Of a stretch of 64,000 nucleotides of DNA, positions 28,001 to 36,766 are shown in pieces. Position 1 is the first letter of the stretch. Each line of letters opens with the position of its first letter. A model generated the notes under the pieces. That model had not been told where the DNA came from, did no database searches, and saw nothing but the letters and a program-made list of their open reading frames with translations. Origin of the DNA: ENR-C587 sp942493235 (GTDB taxonomy: Bacteria > Bacteroidota > Ignavibacteria > Kapaibacteriales > UBA2268); contig OW818676.1 in the NCBI GenBank assembly GCA_942493235.1, forward strand, positions 1,116,001 to 1,180,000, given 5' to 3'. Both the position numbers and the translations under genes were made by a program.

Positions 28001-29767
28001 TCTGTAAGACTTGCTAATAATACTTCTTTAGATTCGAAATCATTTTTAGTACGCGTTGTAATTGAAAAATCAGCTTTTGCTGAAGTGCCGGGCGATACAG
28101 TATATTGTAACCAAAAATTCTTAAATTTATTAAGAAAAGGTGCTACTTTTGATTTAGACATGGACTATTGGAATGCAGCTAAATATTCCGGAGCCGGCGA
28201 CTATGTAGTTAAAGCTCAAATGTACTATGTAGGCAATTCCGATGACTTAAAAGATATTGACTCAACTAACGATAAAAACTATAAACAGTTTAATGTTAAA
28301 TTCTCAGATGTATTTGCTTATGAGAAAAATCCAACTGTAGTTATTAATGACGTTCCTGAATTTACTAAAATTACCGGACGCGGCTTAAACATGTTCGCTT
28401 ATAATAGCGGCGGTAATGGCAATCAAGCATCTGGTTATACAAGTAATTATGATAATAACATAGCAATTGCCGGTGCTATCGGCGGTAGTGGTTCAGGTCA
28501 AATTGCAGTTAAATTTAAATTAGCTCAGGCAGACACTATCTATGGTTATAAAGCATATTTCTCAAGCTTAAGCCAAAATAGTGATAATATTACTTTTGTA
28601 GTTTACAAAGACAGAAGCGGTTTACCATCTGATTCTATTGCCGGAACTACAATTAGAAGAGAACGCGGTTTAGACGATGAAAGAAATAATTATTTCTATA
28701 ATCAATTCGTTACTTATAAATTAGATAGTCCTAAATTATTAAATGCCGGTACTTACTGGGTTTCTATTGCTCAGCTCGGTGCTTATAACTTAGAGCTTGG
28801 TGCTTCTAAATCAAGAGTTGGTATGAGAACTACTAACGTTTATATTCAACCTCCTGTAACCGGTGCTAACCGTCCATTAGGTGCAGCCGGTGTATCATTA
28901 TTGGTTGATAAAAACTTCAGAAGGCTTGATGCTAATAACAACTTAGTTAACGAAAACTACTTTGCTTTCGAGAACTCAAAGGGCTCAGGTAACTGGGAAC
29001 CATTTATGCCTACTGTTGGTAATCCTGCATTTGGTCACTTAGACCATTTTGGCAGAACAATCGAAGATGACATGACATATACATTAACTCGCGGTACTTG
29101 GATCCCAATGCTTCGCCCATACTTAGGTATGAAAAACGTAGCAACTGTTGATTCTGTTGACTGTGATTCAATTCCTATCGAATTATTATCATTCGACGGT
29201 CAAGCACGCAGCAACGGTATTGAATTATTCTGGGAAACTGCAACAGAAAAAGATAATAAAGGATTCTATGTAGATAGAGCTGTTTCAAATGAAAATGCTC
29301 CTGACTGGTCTTCAATAGCTTTTGTTGACGGAGCAGGTAACTCAAATTCAATTCAGCACTATAATTACACAGATAAATCAGTACAGAATAATACTACTTA
29401 TTTATATCGCTTACGTCAAATTGACAACGATGGTTCACAGTCTTGCGGTTCAATCACAGAAGCAATTGAAATTTCATTCAATTACAATGGTGATGTAGTT
29501 CTTGAGCAAAATGCTCCTAACCCATTCACTGAATCAACAAAGATTTACTTCAGATTAGTTAAACAGTCTGATGTTAAATTAGAAATCGTTGACATATTTG
29601 GTAATACAATCAGAACTTTAGCCAACGGTGTTCTTCCTGCACAACTACACGAAGTAGTTTGGTCAGGCGATACTGAATCAGGTGCATTTGCTCCTGCCGG
29701 TACTTATGTTTACAGATTAACTGTAGGCAATGAAGTTAAAATTGGTAAAATGACATTAGTTCGTTAA
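25064..29767 (+). CDS. Very large secreted T9SS cargo protein
   Basis: 1567 residues. A signal peptide is present (MKRLLLLFGVFCLIGLTVVNA). The region from about 130 to 460, with FYVSTNGIVALTNRRYFYN and APFWGSSHLSQW, resembles nidogen-like extracellular domains. Long beta-rich stretches follow. Near 1400 is a fibronectin-like segment (ELLSFDGQARSNGIELFWET) and the C terminus is a FlgD-like T9SS sorting domain (NAPNPFTESTKIYFRL to the end). Codon use is unusually even with many GCT/GGT/AAC codons, suggesting high expression. It is a likely abundant cell-surface or matrix protein; the function is not established. It has a strong terminator. Confidence 0.85.
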   Translation: MKRLLLLFGVFCLIGLTVVNAKDSKKSEKLQFKSVLVDQDMAPTNSAYPTAFSELNNPASQAAITTGYYFVDNDKAERNTPDFWKPIYDIADTNLDRHLWKQITTGPRQKDSTYWTENPDEGLAFFRNPAIPGSGKSYFKHGIEFGTDSTDNAIAGPIPLGLAGGFYFNGLRYDSFYVSTNGIVALTNRRYFYNSAGEVTIPPGSDNAYDPMSMDWFARTRTGTGLEPDRLPDDFGYQYSVLGNAPTSATAGIRMNGSPNGLAALSDDQKAAVIAPFWGSSHLSQWNPSVNIVENHGRVYFKRSNAADKLTIYFVNVQPLGYIQVAGSGYNATKDARIGIQNHISACAQIVLNRLDSSITIHYKDFVGNAVLDNGRSAYSQTVFQHSTTTGVKGFARHVNYNRAGEQYPWANEYGQVTLYNNRITNVSRTILQENLAVRFKQWKNTLRVVDIQYRVRKQDPTADLSFSDSITSKNANNYELLAGEERIGALQPVVIMQNLTNDIQGPSGVNYTPQELNFQARFRIVNQASKETVYSSIIPITDSTLKYNVAGQIEKVRLSGVSQDASGYHGWPITYPSTNNYEGIPPYSFVQIFFRPFEPSEIEKRNHGRLRCFIIAEPYNPITKEGLGDEWPFDDTTKVNIFVMTRLNGFKDDVTEFHYVDQKNIPSVLKWVSVGTEVFSGDEHSVYPLPPRGEFSSANLDPLDDNKPYSTVKSPVIRVDRLDEAGNNPDPMPGGDQLRSFPINLADKANPVLTLSVQRSIQRPDEDWVRGFSDQKLIGPEPRVIVNFSPTTEWTNQTLSASRWTDYLKVEFAYPSPDGIQYITNIPDAKWTTHKTKSGSTLNNVSAFTLCGAGGHTLGFLLADKDSALTTAQGLVSDIYDDGFDWDYKKIYLPIPSYILNAPNNAARNFRFRIRCYATDYKAITQCMNCIPDDDDPFFVDNVAIISTKEEADIEISSVRITWPYTAVPASQALQVPVSVRLANNTSLDSKSFLVRVVIEKSAFAEVPGDTVYCNQKFLNLLRKGATFDLDMDYWNAAKYSGAGDYVVKAQMYYVGNSDDLKDIDSTNDKNYKQFNVKFSDVFAYEKNPTVVINDVPEFTKITGRGLNMFAYNSGGNGNQASGYTSNYDNNIAIAGAIGGSGSGQIAVKFKLAQADTIYGYKAYFSSLSQNSDNITFVVYKDRSGLPSDSIAGTTIRRERGLDDERNNYFYNQFVTYKLDSPKLLNAGTYWVSIAQLGAYNLELGASKSRVGMRTTNVYIQPPVTGANRPLGAAGVSLLVDKNFRRLDANNNLVNENYFAFENSKGSGNWEPFMPTVGNPAFGHLDHFGRTIEDDMTYTLTRGTWIPMLRPYLGMKNVATVDSVDCDSIPIELLSFDGQARSNGIELFWETATEKDNKGFYVDRAVSNENAPDWSSIAFVDGAGNSNSIQHYNYTDKSVQNNTTYLYRLRQIDNDGSQSCGSITEAIEISFNYNGDVVLEQNAPNPFTESTKIYFRLVKQSDVKLEIVDIFGNTIRTLANGVLPAQLHEVVWSGDTESGAFAPAGTYVYRLTVGNEVKIGKMTLVR

Positions 29768-29796
29768 TTATCAATTTTATTTGAGTTCTAAAATAT

Positions 29797-29830
29797 GCCC
29801 TTCGCTTTTACCCAAAGGCGAGGGGCTTTT
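29797..29830 (+). terminator. Terminator of the large T9SS gene
   Basis: The stem GCCCTTCGC/GCGAGGGGC (one wobble) with a 12-base loop and a TTTT tail lies 29 bases past the stop and directly before the HIT gene. Confidence 0.8.
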
Positions 29831-29851
29831 ATTAAAAAAGAGGAAATAATT

Positions 29852-30196
29852 ATGAGTGATTCAATATTTACAAAAATTATTAAGCGGGAGATTCCTGCAA
29901 AAATTGAATATGAAGATGATGATATTATCGCTTTTAAAGATATAGACCCTAAAGCTCCGTTCCATACTTTAATCATTCCCAAAAAGCAGATACCAACAAT
30001 CAATAACTTAGAAATTGAGGATTGTGAATTGATGGGAAAAATGTTTTTAGTAGCTAAGAAATTAGCTAAAGATTATGGAATTAGCGAAAAAGGCTATAGA
30101 TTAGTATTTAATTGTAATGAAGAAGCAGGACAGACTGTATTCCATATTCATTGCCATTTAATCGGCGGAAGACCACTGAATTGGCCCCCGGGCTGA
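29852..30196 (+). CDS. HIT family nucleotide hydrolase/transferase
   Basis: A 114-residue Hint-type protein that cleaves nucleoside phosphoramidates or acyl-AMP. It has DSIFTKIIKREIPAKIEYEDD at the start, FKDIDPKAPFHTLIIPKK, and the histidine triad in VFHIHCHLIGG near the C terminus. The start at 29852 is chosen for the GAGGAA site; an in-frame extension back to 29795 runs through the preceding terminator and is not credible. A stand-alone housekeeping gene. Confidence 0.95.
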   Translation: MSDSIFTKIIKREIPAKIEYEDDDIIAFKDIDPKAPFHTLIIPKKQIPTINNLEIEDCELMGKMFLVAKKLAKDYGISEKGYRLVFNCNEEAGQTVFHIHCHLIGGRPLNWPPG

Positions 30197-30270
30197 TAAA
30201 TTATCTAATAATTACAAGCATAGGTGATAGGGGATTGGGGATAGGGGATAGGAAAAAAATATATAACAAG

Positions 30271-30297
30271 AAAGGCTGCCCTTTAGAGACAGCCTTT
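30271..30297 (-). terminator. Hairpin downstream of the hsp20 pair
   Basis: The stem AAAGGCTG/CAGCCTTT with an 11-base loop lies between convergent HIT and hsp20 genes. The T-tract is weak on both sides, so it may act in both directions. Confidence 0.55.
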
Positions 30298-30327
30298 AAA
30301 TATTTGGGGAAATAGTTAATATAAAAA

Positions 30328-30771
30328 CTATTGTATTTCTACTTGAACTTCTTTTGGTTTTTCGGGTTCTTTTTTCTCGAGTGAAACTTCAAGAATACCA
30401 TTTTCAAATTTTGCTTTGATACTATCTTTATTTATGTTTTCAGGAAGCATAAATGAGCGATTAAAGGCACCGTAGGCTCTTTCTACCCTGATAACATTGG
30501 TTGACTCATTGCAGCAGGTATTATCTCTTTTCTTTTCACCACTGATGCAGAGAACGCCTTCATCGTTGATTTTAACCTTTACATCTTCTTTTTTTAATCC
30601 GGCTAATTCTGCTTGCACATATAGATATTTTTCATCTTCTAAAATATCAATACGAGGAGCAAACCCGCCATATTCGAATGAAATTCCTTTTTCAAATTCA
30701 TTTACAAATTCATTCATTCGTTTGCTGATTGTTTCAAAACCCTTAACAGGGTCAAATCTCATAATTGCCAT
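30328..30771 (-). CDS. Small heat-shock protein, Hsp20/alpha-crystallin family (second copy)
   Basis: An ATP-independent holdase that keeps unfolding proteins soluble. 147 aa with the alpha-crystallin domain from about residue 40: PRIDILEDEKYLYVQAELAGLKKEDVKV, SGEKK, FNRSFMLPENINKDSIKAKFENGILEVSLEK (the A-x-x-x-G-I-L signature) and a C-terminal IxI-like VQVEIQ. It has a vicinal CC pair (DNTCCNES) absent from its paralogue. It lies 67 bases downstream of the other hsp20 on the same strand, probably one operon. Confidence 0.95.
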   Translation of the reverse strand: MAIMRFDPVKGFETISKRMNEFVNEFEKGISFEYGGFAPRIDILEDEKYLYVQAELAGLKKEDVKVKINDEGVLCISGEKKRDNTCCNESTNVIRVERAYGAFNRSFMLPENINKDSIKAKFENGILEVSLEKKEPEKPKEVQVEIQ

Positions 30772-30838
30772 GATATATCTCCTTATATTTTGAAATTTAA
30801 TTTTTATTTTTTATTGCCAATCAAGCATTTGATTGACA

Positions 30839-31273
30839 TTAGTCGATATTGATTTCTATTTCTTTTGGCATAGGCGGTTCAACTTTTGGCAAAGAAATCT
30901 CTAAGATGCCATTATTATATTTAGCTGAAATCTTTTCGCTATCAAGATTTTCAGGTAATGCGAAATTTCTTGCAAATGAACCAAACAATCTTTCAGTTCT
31001 TAAATATGAGCTGTTTTCATTGCTTAAGGACTTCTTTTCTCCTTTGATAGTAAGAATTCTTTCTTCGTTAACAGAGATTTTTACATCTTCTTTAGAGACA
31101 CCCGGTAACTCAACTATAATATAATATTTTTGCTCGTCTTCAATCAAATCAACTCTGGGATTGAATCCGCCGGTTTCAATAGCAAAGCCTTTTTCGAAAT
31201 CACTTGCTATCTGGTTCATTTTGTTTGTAGCTTTTTCAAAGCTCTTCCAAGGGTTTACTCTTACGAATGTCAT
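30839..31273 (-). CDS. Small heat-shock protein, Hsp20/alpha-crystallin family (first copy)
   Basis: A 144-aa paralogue of the downstream gene with the same plan: FNPRVDLIEDEQKYYIIVELPGVSKEDVKI, IKGEKK, FARNFALPENLDSEKISAKYNNGILEISLPK and a C-terminal KEIEINID. A GGAGAG site precedes the ATG. A perfect 8-bp inverted repeat lies 62-83 bases upstream of the start and could be a heat-shock regulator site. The duplication into two adjacent copies may allow mixed oligomers. Confidence 0.95.
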   Translation of the reverse strand: MTFVRVNPWKSFEKATNKMNQIASDFEKGFAIETGGFNPRVDLIEDEQKYYIIVELPGVSKEDVKISVNEERILTIKGEKKSLSNENSSYLRTERLFGSFARNFALPENLDSEKISAKYNNGILEISLPKVEPPMPKEIEINID

Positions 31274-31334
31274 AGCGACTCTCCTTCATTCAATAATTGT
31301 TATACATATTTATTTTTATATTATTTCAAATTTT

Positions 31335-31356
31335 AAGTTTGATTTCTTTCAAACTT
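31335..31356 (-). promoter_or_regulatory. Inverted repeat upstream of hsp20
   Basis: AAGTTTGA-N6-TCAAACTT, a perfect 8-bp dyad in the hsp20 upstream region, shaped like an operator. No CIRCE element (TTAGCACTC dyad) is seen. Confidence 0.45.
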
Positions 31357-31599
31357 GTCTTACATAATACGATTTCCGTGCCAAAGCAAATTATATGTAA
31401 TAATGTCATTAGTAACTGAAATATATTCAGTTCTTCTGCCATCAATTCTGAAAAAATTTCAGATTAATAAAGGATACTGCCATGAGAAACGACATAATGG
31501 CACTGTACAATGTTGATTCTAAGCTTGAATACAGAAAATCACTAAAATTTACAAATTACGTTTATAATTAAATACCAATTATTATTTATTAGCTTGATA

Positions 31600-31629
31600 T
31601 TGTTATTTTAACTGTACTATATCAAGTCT
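31600..31629 (-). repeat. Dispersed 30-base sequence shared with 41583
   Basis: On the minus strand this reads AGACTTGATATAG followed by TACAGTTAAAATAACAA. It matches 26 of 30 positions at 41583-41612 on the plus strand. Both copies lie upstream of small accessory genes. Confidence 0.6.
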
Positions 31630-31715
31630 ATATAATCATGCATTATCATCAATGCTTTTCTAAAGCAGTATTATTTTTAATATAATTTAAAAATCAAAGA
31701 TGATATTAACATAGT

Positions 31716-31805
31716 CTATTACTTTATCAATTACTAATCGAAATTATTGCCAACCAGCCTTTTTCTATAAGCATAGACGATATTACTAATGTGCGATTCG
31801 AATTA
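31716..31805 (-). repeat. ~100-bp dispersed repeat, copy 1 (inverted)
   Basis: In reverse complement it matches 43287-43386 and 46041-46146, sharing blocks CGTCTATGCT, GGCAATAAT, CGATTAG and TTGATAAAGTAA. The 660-base gap from 31274 to 31933 is otherwise gene-free, apart from a weak 29-codon ORF at 31482-31571. Confidence 0.75.
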
Positions 31806-31933
31806 AAAAAGGCTATAAAGTCCACAGATAATCCAAAAATCACATTGATTAAGATAATATTATTTATTCTAACAATAAGCAATTTCCTTATTCGTTTAAC
31901 TATTAATAGTTAAAATATTTCAAATAGTATATT

Positions 31934-32326
31934 ATGAATGAACTTACCCCATACTATGAAGCAATGCGTTATATTGATAATGCTAATGAAGCTTTAAAAC
32001 TTGCCGGAAAAGACGGCAAATTTTATGTTGACGGAAAATATGTAAAATCAGCCAGTGGTATAGCTTATTCAGGTGTGCTTAAAGCACTCGATTTTCTATT
32101 TGATTTTAAAAATATCCCTAAAAAACGTGGTAGAAAATCAATTGAGTTTTACAAAGTTAATCTCTCTAAGATTGATAAAAGACTATTAAAAGAGTTAAAT
32201 GCTGTCTATGGTTTACTTCATTTGGGAGGTTATTACGAAGGTCAATTAAAAATAGGTGCAATAGAAGAAGGTTTCGATAGTGCCATTGCGATAATTGATG
32301 CACTTAAACCATATTCCAATAACTGA
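31934..32326 (+). CDS. DUF5618-like small helical protein
   Basis: 130 residues, all-helical in appearance and soluble. The pattern YYEAMRYIDNANEALKLAG, then YVDGKYVKSASGIAYSGVLKALDFLF, GRKSIEFYKVNLSKIDKRLLKELNAVYGLLHLGGYY, matches what I recall of the DUF5618 family from Bacteroidota, which resembles HEPN-type four-helix proteins; that link is inference. The typical HEPN catalytic RxxxxH is not seen. It stands alone after a repeat-rich gap, like the toxin pair at 43494, which raises a toxin-like or accessory role as a possibility only. Confidence 0.65.
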   Translation: MNELTPYYEAMRYIDNANEALKLAGKDGKFYVDGKYVKSASGIAYSGVLKALDFLFDFKNIPKKRGRKSIEFYKVNLSKIDKRLLKELNAVYGLLHLGGYYEGQLKIGAIEEGFDSAIAIIDALKPYSNN

Positions 32327-32570
32327 AAGGTAACTATTTTTCAACTAAATAAATCTGAATTACGATACTATCTCGCATATAAGTACTTTTGCAGGTTTCT
32401 GTTTCACTATAGTTCACTCTATGACCATTCATAACCAAACACATGCTAATTTGCTAAATGCTCAATATATTCTAAATATAATCATTAACCGATATTATTT
32501 CGTAATTAGTGGAAATTTTCTTATTTTTATATACTTAGAAAAATAACATTTTAAATATACAGGAGCTCAA

Positions 32571-35318
32571 ATGCAAAAATTTCTTTTTAAACTACTTCTT
32601 TTTGCATGTTCATTCTTAGTGCTTTATTCGTCGGCTTACTCCAAAAAGCCTCTTACTTTTGACGATGCAGTAAAGTTCAAAACTATGCGTGGACAAATAA
32701 TTTCAGAGGACGGTAAGTACGTAGCATTTTATACTTATCCTGATAGAGGCGACTTCGAGGGATATGTAAAATCACTTGAGACTGACTCATTAATTAGGAT
32801 ATCTAACGGTATTAATCCGCAGTTCAATCAATCAGCTCAGTGGGCGTTCTTTACTGTCAGACCGACAGCTATAGAAACCGAAAATGCAGACAAAGACAAA
32901 CCTAAAAGCGGAATTGCCATAGTCAATACTCTAAATGGTAAAGTTCAAAATATCAAAAACGTAAGTAGCTATATCTGCTCTAACGATGGCAGATGGCTTG
33001 TCTATCAATTAGATGATAAGTCCGAAAATAAACCAGACGATAAAAAGAAAAATCGCCCGATGGGTAAAAATATTGTTCTCCGATATTTGGAAAATGAGTC
33101 GGAACTTGCATTCTCTGATGTTTCCGAATTCCGCATAGACTCAACTTCAAATTACTTTGTATTTGTACGCTCGGAGAAAGACACTAAGCGAAACGGACTA
33201 TATTATATTGATTTGAATGGTAAATTCTCTTTACCTATTAAAATCGACGGCGATGAAAACACTCATATTTCAAATTTAAAATGGAACAACACTAAAAATC
33301 TTTTGGCTTATATTAAAGGTAAAGAAAGATTTGACGGCAGACCGGATACATGCTCACTTAAATTATGGAACCCGATTAAAAAAGAAATCCAAGAATTAGT
33401 AGATAAAACCAAATTAGCCTATAATCTAAAAATCCCTACCGAGAATAATTTATACTGGACTAAAGACGGCAATAGATTGTTCTTCGGAATAAAAGCATAC
33501 TCCGACACTAACGAAACTTTTGAGAAAATTACTTATAATGATTCTAATTTCTGCAATTTAGATACTATACGTAAGCAAACTACGCTTGATATGTGGCACA
33601 CTAAAGACCCACGTATTAAACCGCATCAGAAAAAATGGTGGGATGAGCATTCTAACGATTCATATACTGCATATTACGACATCGAAGACTTGCAATATGT
33701 TCAATTAGGCGACTCTACCGGCATAGACGTTAAGGTTGCCGAAAACAGCAGATTTACCTTGGCTACCGACGATTCACCTTATCTATACCGCTCTACGTGG
33801 CAATTAGAGGTGCATGACTTATACAAAGTAAATCTTAATACAGGTGAAAGGAAATTAGTACAAAAAGAGCTTTTGGAAGAAGGCAGACTTTCTCCCGATG
33901 GTAAATATATTATGTACTTTAAAAACAAAAATTGGTGGCTACATAATTGCATTAGCGACTCTACATATAATTTAACTGCAAATGTTAAAGCACCTTTTTA
34001 TGACGAAGAAAATGACGTACCACGCGAACCGTCAAGCTATGGTATTGCCGGCTGGCTCAAAAATGATGAAGCAGTAATCTTGTACGACCGTTACGACCTC
34101 TGGATATTCTATCCGTCAAGTTCTTTAGAGCCATTCTGCTTAACTGATGCTCAAGGTCGCCGAACAAAGACTACATATAGAATTATCAAAACCGATACTG
34201 AAAAAAAATATTTTGAGAAAAATGAGACTTTACTACTATCTGCATTTGATAATAAGCTAAAAACAACAAATTTGGCTAATTTAGACATTAGTCTGATGGG
34301 TGCAAGTAAACTTACTATGGAAGACAGACTCATTAGATTTATTCAAAAAGCAAAAAAAACAAATACATATCTATTCTCTAAAGAAGCTTATAATGTATTC
34401 CCTGATTTATGGGTATGCACAGATACTAGCTTTTCGCGTATGAAAAAAATAACTGATGTAAACCCACAGCTAAACGATTACTATTGGGGCAAAATGGAAT
34501 TAATCAGCTATACCAGTACTTATGGTGATTCTCTGATGGGTTATTATATAAAACCTGAAAACTACGACCCAAATAAACGTTATCCGGTTGTAATTTTCTT
34601 CTATGAAATAATGAGCAACGACGCATATAAATATTCTAATCCTTGGAATAATCATCTGCCTTCAGCTCCTTTATATTCAGGCGAAGACTATGTGATGTTT
34701 TACCCTGACGTAACATTTAAAACAGGGCAGCCGGGGCAATCATCTATCAATTGCTTAATTCCTGCTTGCCGTAAGCTCGCAGAAGTCGGAATAGCCGATA
34801 CCAACGCAATCGGATTATGGGGACACTCTTGGAGCGGCTATCAAGCTTCATATATTATTACACAGACTGACTTTTTCGCTTGTGCTATCGCTGGAGCTCC
34901 GGTCGGCAATATGACAAGTGCTTACAGTGGAATCAGACTTGGCTCAGGGCTTACTCGTCAGTTCCAGTATGAGTATGAGCAAAGCAGAATCGGAGGTAGC
35001 TTATGGGATTCATTACAAGCCTATATTGACAACTCTCCGGTATTCTTTGCTAACAAAGTTAATACCCCGATATTAATTGAGTTTGGTAACTTAGACGACG
35101 CTGTGCCATGGACACAAGGAATGGAATTGTTCTTAGCATTACGCAGAGCACAAAAGGACGCAATTATGCTTGAATATCGCAATGAACCGCATCATCCGCG
35201 TAAATATTTTAACCGTATGGATTATGCTATCAGAATGAAGGAATATTACGATACATATCTGAAGAAAAAACCAGCTCCTGAATGGATACTGAAAGGTATC
35301 GAATACAGAGGTAAATAG
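32571..35318 (+). CDS. Secreted S9-family prolyl oligopeptidase-like peptidase
   Basis: 915 aa with signal peptide MQKFLFKLLLFACSFLVLYSSAYS. An N-terminal beta-propeller of about 600 residues carries WD-like segments. The C-terminal alpha/beta hydrolase has the nucleophile in GLWGHSWSGYQAS (Ser753), Asp842 or Asp843 in GNLDDAVPW, and His874 or His875 in NEPHHPRK. This fits the DPP4/acylaminoacyl-peptidase branch common in Bacteroidota periplasms, cleaving peptides. There is no T9SS domain, so it is likely periplasmic or outer-membrane associated. It is a single gene with its own terminator. Confidence 0.92.
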   Translation: MQKFLFKLLLFACSFLVLYSSAYSKKPLTFDDAVKFKTMRGQIISEDGKYVAFYTYPDRGDFEGYVKSLETDSLIRISNGINPQFNQSAQWAFFTVRPTAIETENADKDKPKSGIAIVNTLNGKVQNIKNVSSYICSNDGRWLVYQLDDKSENKPDDKKKNRPMGKNIVLRYLENESELAFSDVSEFRIDSTSNYFVFVRSEKDTKRNGLYYIDLNGKFSLPIKIDGDENTHISNLKWNNTKNLLAYIKGKERFDGRPDTCSLKLWNPIKKEIQELVDKTKLAYNLKIPTENNLYWTKDGNRLFFGIKAYSDTNETFEKITYNDSNFCNLDTIRKQTTLDMWHTKDPRIKPHQKKWWDEHSNDSYTAYYDIEDLQYVQLGDSTGIDVKVAENSRFTLATDDSPYLYRSTWQLEVHDLYKVNLNTGERKLVQKELLEEGRLSPDGKYIMYFKNKNWWLHNCISDSTYNLTANVKAPFYDEENDVPREPSSYGIAGWLKNDEAVILYDRYDLWIFYPSSSLEPFCLTDAQGRRTKTTYRIIKTDTEKKYFEKNETLLLSAFDNKLKTTNLANLDISLMGASKLTMEDRLIRFIQKAKKTNTYLFSKEAYNVFPDLWVCTDTSFSRMKKITDVNPQLNDYYWGKMELISYTSTYGDSLMGYYIKPENYDPNKRYPVVIFFYEIMSNDAYKYSNPWNNHLPSAPLYSGEDYVMFYPDVTFKTGQPGQSSINCLIPACRKLAEVGIADTNAIGLWGHSWSGYQASYIITQTDFFACAIAGAPVGNMTSAYSGIRLGSGLTRQFQYEYEQSRIGGSLWDSLQAYIDNSPVFFANKVNTPILIEFGNLDDAVPWTQGMELFLALRRAQKDAIMLEYRNEPHHPRKYFNRMDYAIRMKEYYDTYLKKKPAPEWILKGIEYRGK

Positions 35319-35349
35319 ATTTCTTTGTTAATAGATATTTCAAAAATGA

Positions 35350-35386
35350 AAAAGCCACAGCTAATTTAAGTTTGTGGCTTTTTTGT
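35350..35386 (+). terminator. Rho-independent terminator of the S9 peptidase gene
   Basis: A 10-bp stem (AAAAGCCACA/TGTGGCTTTT) with a 13-base loop and a T-run. Confidence 0.93.
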
Positions 35387-35442
35387 TTTTTTTCTGATTT
35401 TATACATCCGAAATATTCCTTTTTTCTTTAGCTTAATAGTCT

Positions 35443-35450
35443 TAATTTTG
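35443..35450 (+). promoter_or_regulatory. Bacteroidetes-type -7 box, TAATTTTG
   Basis: An exact TAnnTTTG match 28 bases before the rimM ATG. No -33 partner is seen. Confidence 0.4.
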
Positions 35451-35478
35451 TACTTTGTAATATATTGATTTGAAAGCA

Positions 35479-36009
35479 ATGGAATTAACATACATAGGCA
35501 CTATCACCGCATCAAAGGGTCTTAACGGAGCAATGCTACTTTCGGATACATTAAAAGGAATTAAGACTTTGCCCGCCGATATAAAAATATTTATTGGCTA
35601 TACCGAGAAATTCGGGCAACAGTTTACTTTATTAAGTTTTAAGAAAATTGACAAAAACGCACTTATACATCTAAAAGAAATCACTTCTCCGGAGCAAGCC
35701 GATACTTATAAAGAGCAAGGCGTATTTATTGATAAATCCGACATCAAAAAAAATAAATCAAATAGAATAGACGATGAGCTAATCGGCTTTAAAGCTTATG
35801 ATTTCGAAACAGGCGAACTAATAGGCGAAATTACAGATGTCTGGGAATTGCCACAAAATGAAGTGTGGGTAGTCAGTGCCGAGCATAAGCAATACCCGAT
35901 TCCTGCTGTAGATGAGTTTATCAAGGAATACAATGATAAAAAACGTACTATCAAGGTTAAGCTAATAGAAGGTCTGGAAAATTTAAACGGAGCCGGCGAT
36001 GAGCTATAG
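35479..36009 (+). CDS. rimM: 16S rRNA processing protein RimM
   Basis: An assembly factor for the head of the 30S subunit that binds ribosomal protein S19. The N-terminal RimM domain begins ELTYIGTITASKGLNGAMLL, and the PRC-barrel part has DDELIGFKAYDFETGELIGEITDVWELPQNEVWVV and YPIPAVDEFIKEYN. 176 aa from ATG at 35479; a TTG three codons earlier is less likely. Its last codons overlap the start of trmD by 11 bases, the classical rimM-trmD coupling. The rpsP and rplS genes that often flank the pair are absent here. Confidence 0.95.
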   Translation: MELTYIGTITASKGLNGAMLLSDTLKGIKTLPADIKIFIGYTEKFGQQFTLLSFKKIDKNALIHLKEITSPEQADTYKEQGVFIDKSDIKKNKSNRIDDELIGFKAYDFETGELIGEITDVWELPQNEVWVVSAEHKQYPIPAVDEFIKEYNDKKRTIKVKLIEGLENLNGAGDEL

Positions 36010-36685
36010 CATCAGAATTGATATAGTAACCGCTGTTCCTGAAATGTTCGATTCGGTGCTTAATTCAAGCATGCTTAGAATCGCTCAAGAAAAGGGTGCT
36101 GCCGAATTCGTACTTCACAACCTGCACGACTATGCCGATGATAAATATAAACACATTGACGACACTCCTTTTGGCGGCGGTGCCGGTATGCTAATCAAAT
36201 GCGAACCGGTCTTTAAGTGCATCGAGAAATTAAAATCAGAGAGAACCTATGACGAAATTGTTTATATGTCTGCCGATGGTGTAACTTTAAACCAGTCAAC
36301 TGCAAACGGTCTTTCGTTATTAAGCAATATTATCATATTATGCGGGCATTACAAAGGCATTGACCAGCGAATCAGAGATATACTTGTTACAAAAGAAATA
36401 TCAATCGGTGATTATGTATTAAGCGGAGGCGAGCTGCCGGCATTGATATTGATTGATTCCATAGCCAGACTTATTCCCGGCGTTTTAGGTTCTGCCGAAT
36501 CAGGATTAGATGATTCATATCAAGACGGACTGCTCGAAGCACCTCAATATACTAAGCCTGCTGAATACAGAGGCGTGAATGTGCCGGAAGTACTGCTAAG
36601 TGGTAATCATGCTAAAATTCGCGACTGGAGAATAGAGCAATCTCTTAAAAAAACTAAAGAGCGAAGACCCGACCTGATGAATTAA
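35999..36685 (+). CDS. trmD: tRNA (guanine-37-N1)-methyltransferase TrmD
   Basis: Methylates G37 next to the anticodon, preventing frameshifts. The SPOUT trefoil-knot marks are clear: DTPFGGGAGMLIKCEP, ILCGHYKGIDQRI and EISIGDYVLSGGELPALILIDSIARLIPGVLG, then PQYTKPAEYRG and VLLSGNHAKIRDWR. The length of 228 aa is normal. It is translationally coupled to rimM by an 11-base overlap and ends before a bidirectional terminator. Confidence 0.97.
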   Translation: MSYSIRIDIVTAVPEMFDSVLNSSMLRIAQEKGAAEFVLHNLHDYADDKYKHIDDTPFGGGAGMLIKCEPVFKCIEKLKSERTYDEIVYMSADGVTLNQSTANGLSLLSNIIILCGHYKGIDQRIRDILVTKEISIGDYVLSGGELPALILIDSIARLIPGVLGSAESGLDDSYQDGLLEAPQYTKPAEYRGVNVPEVLLSGNHAKIRDWRIEQSLKKTKERRPDLMN

Positions 36686-36708
36686 TTATCTGTTTTATTT
36701 TAAAAACC

Positions 36709-36745
36709 AAAAAGAGTCCGCCACATTAGTAACGAACTCTTTTTA
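36709..36745. terminator. Bidirectional terminator between trmD and the YCF48 protein gene
   Basis: AAAAAGAGT/ACTCTTTTT stem between convergent genes, with A and T runs on both arms, so it can act in both directions. Confidence 0.85.
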
Positions 36746-36766
36746 TGTAAAAATACGTTTTAAGAT

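Noticed and set aside
29795..29851. N-terminal extension of the HIT protein
   Set aside because: It runs through the preceding terminator hairpin; the GAGGAA site marks 29852 as the start.
30497..31367. Plus-strand open frames opposite the two hsp20 genes
   Set aside because: They are antisense shadows of clear alpha-crystallin coding sequence.
31368..31383. Sigma-54-like promoter upstream of hsp20 (TGGCACG-N4-TCGTA, minus strand)
   Set aside because: The nearly invariant -12 GC is GT, and no sigma-54 activator or RpoN gene is seen, so chance similarity is more likely.
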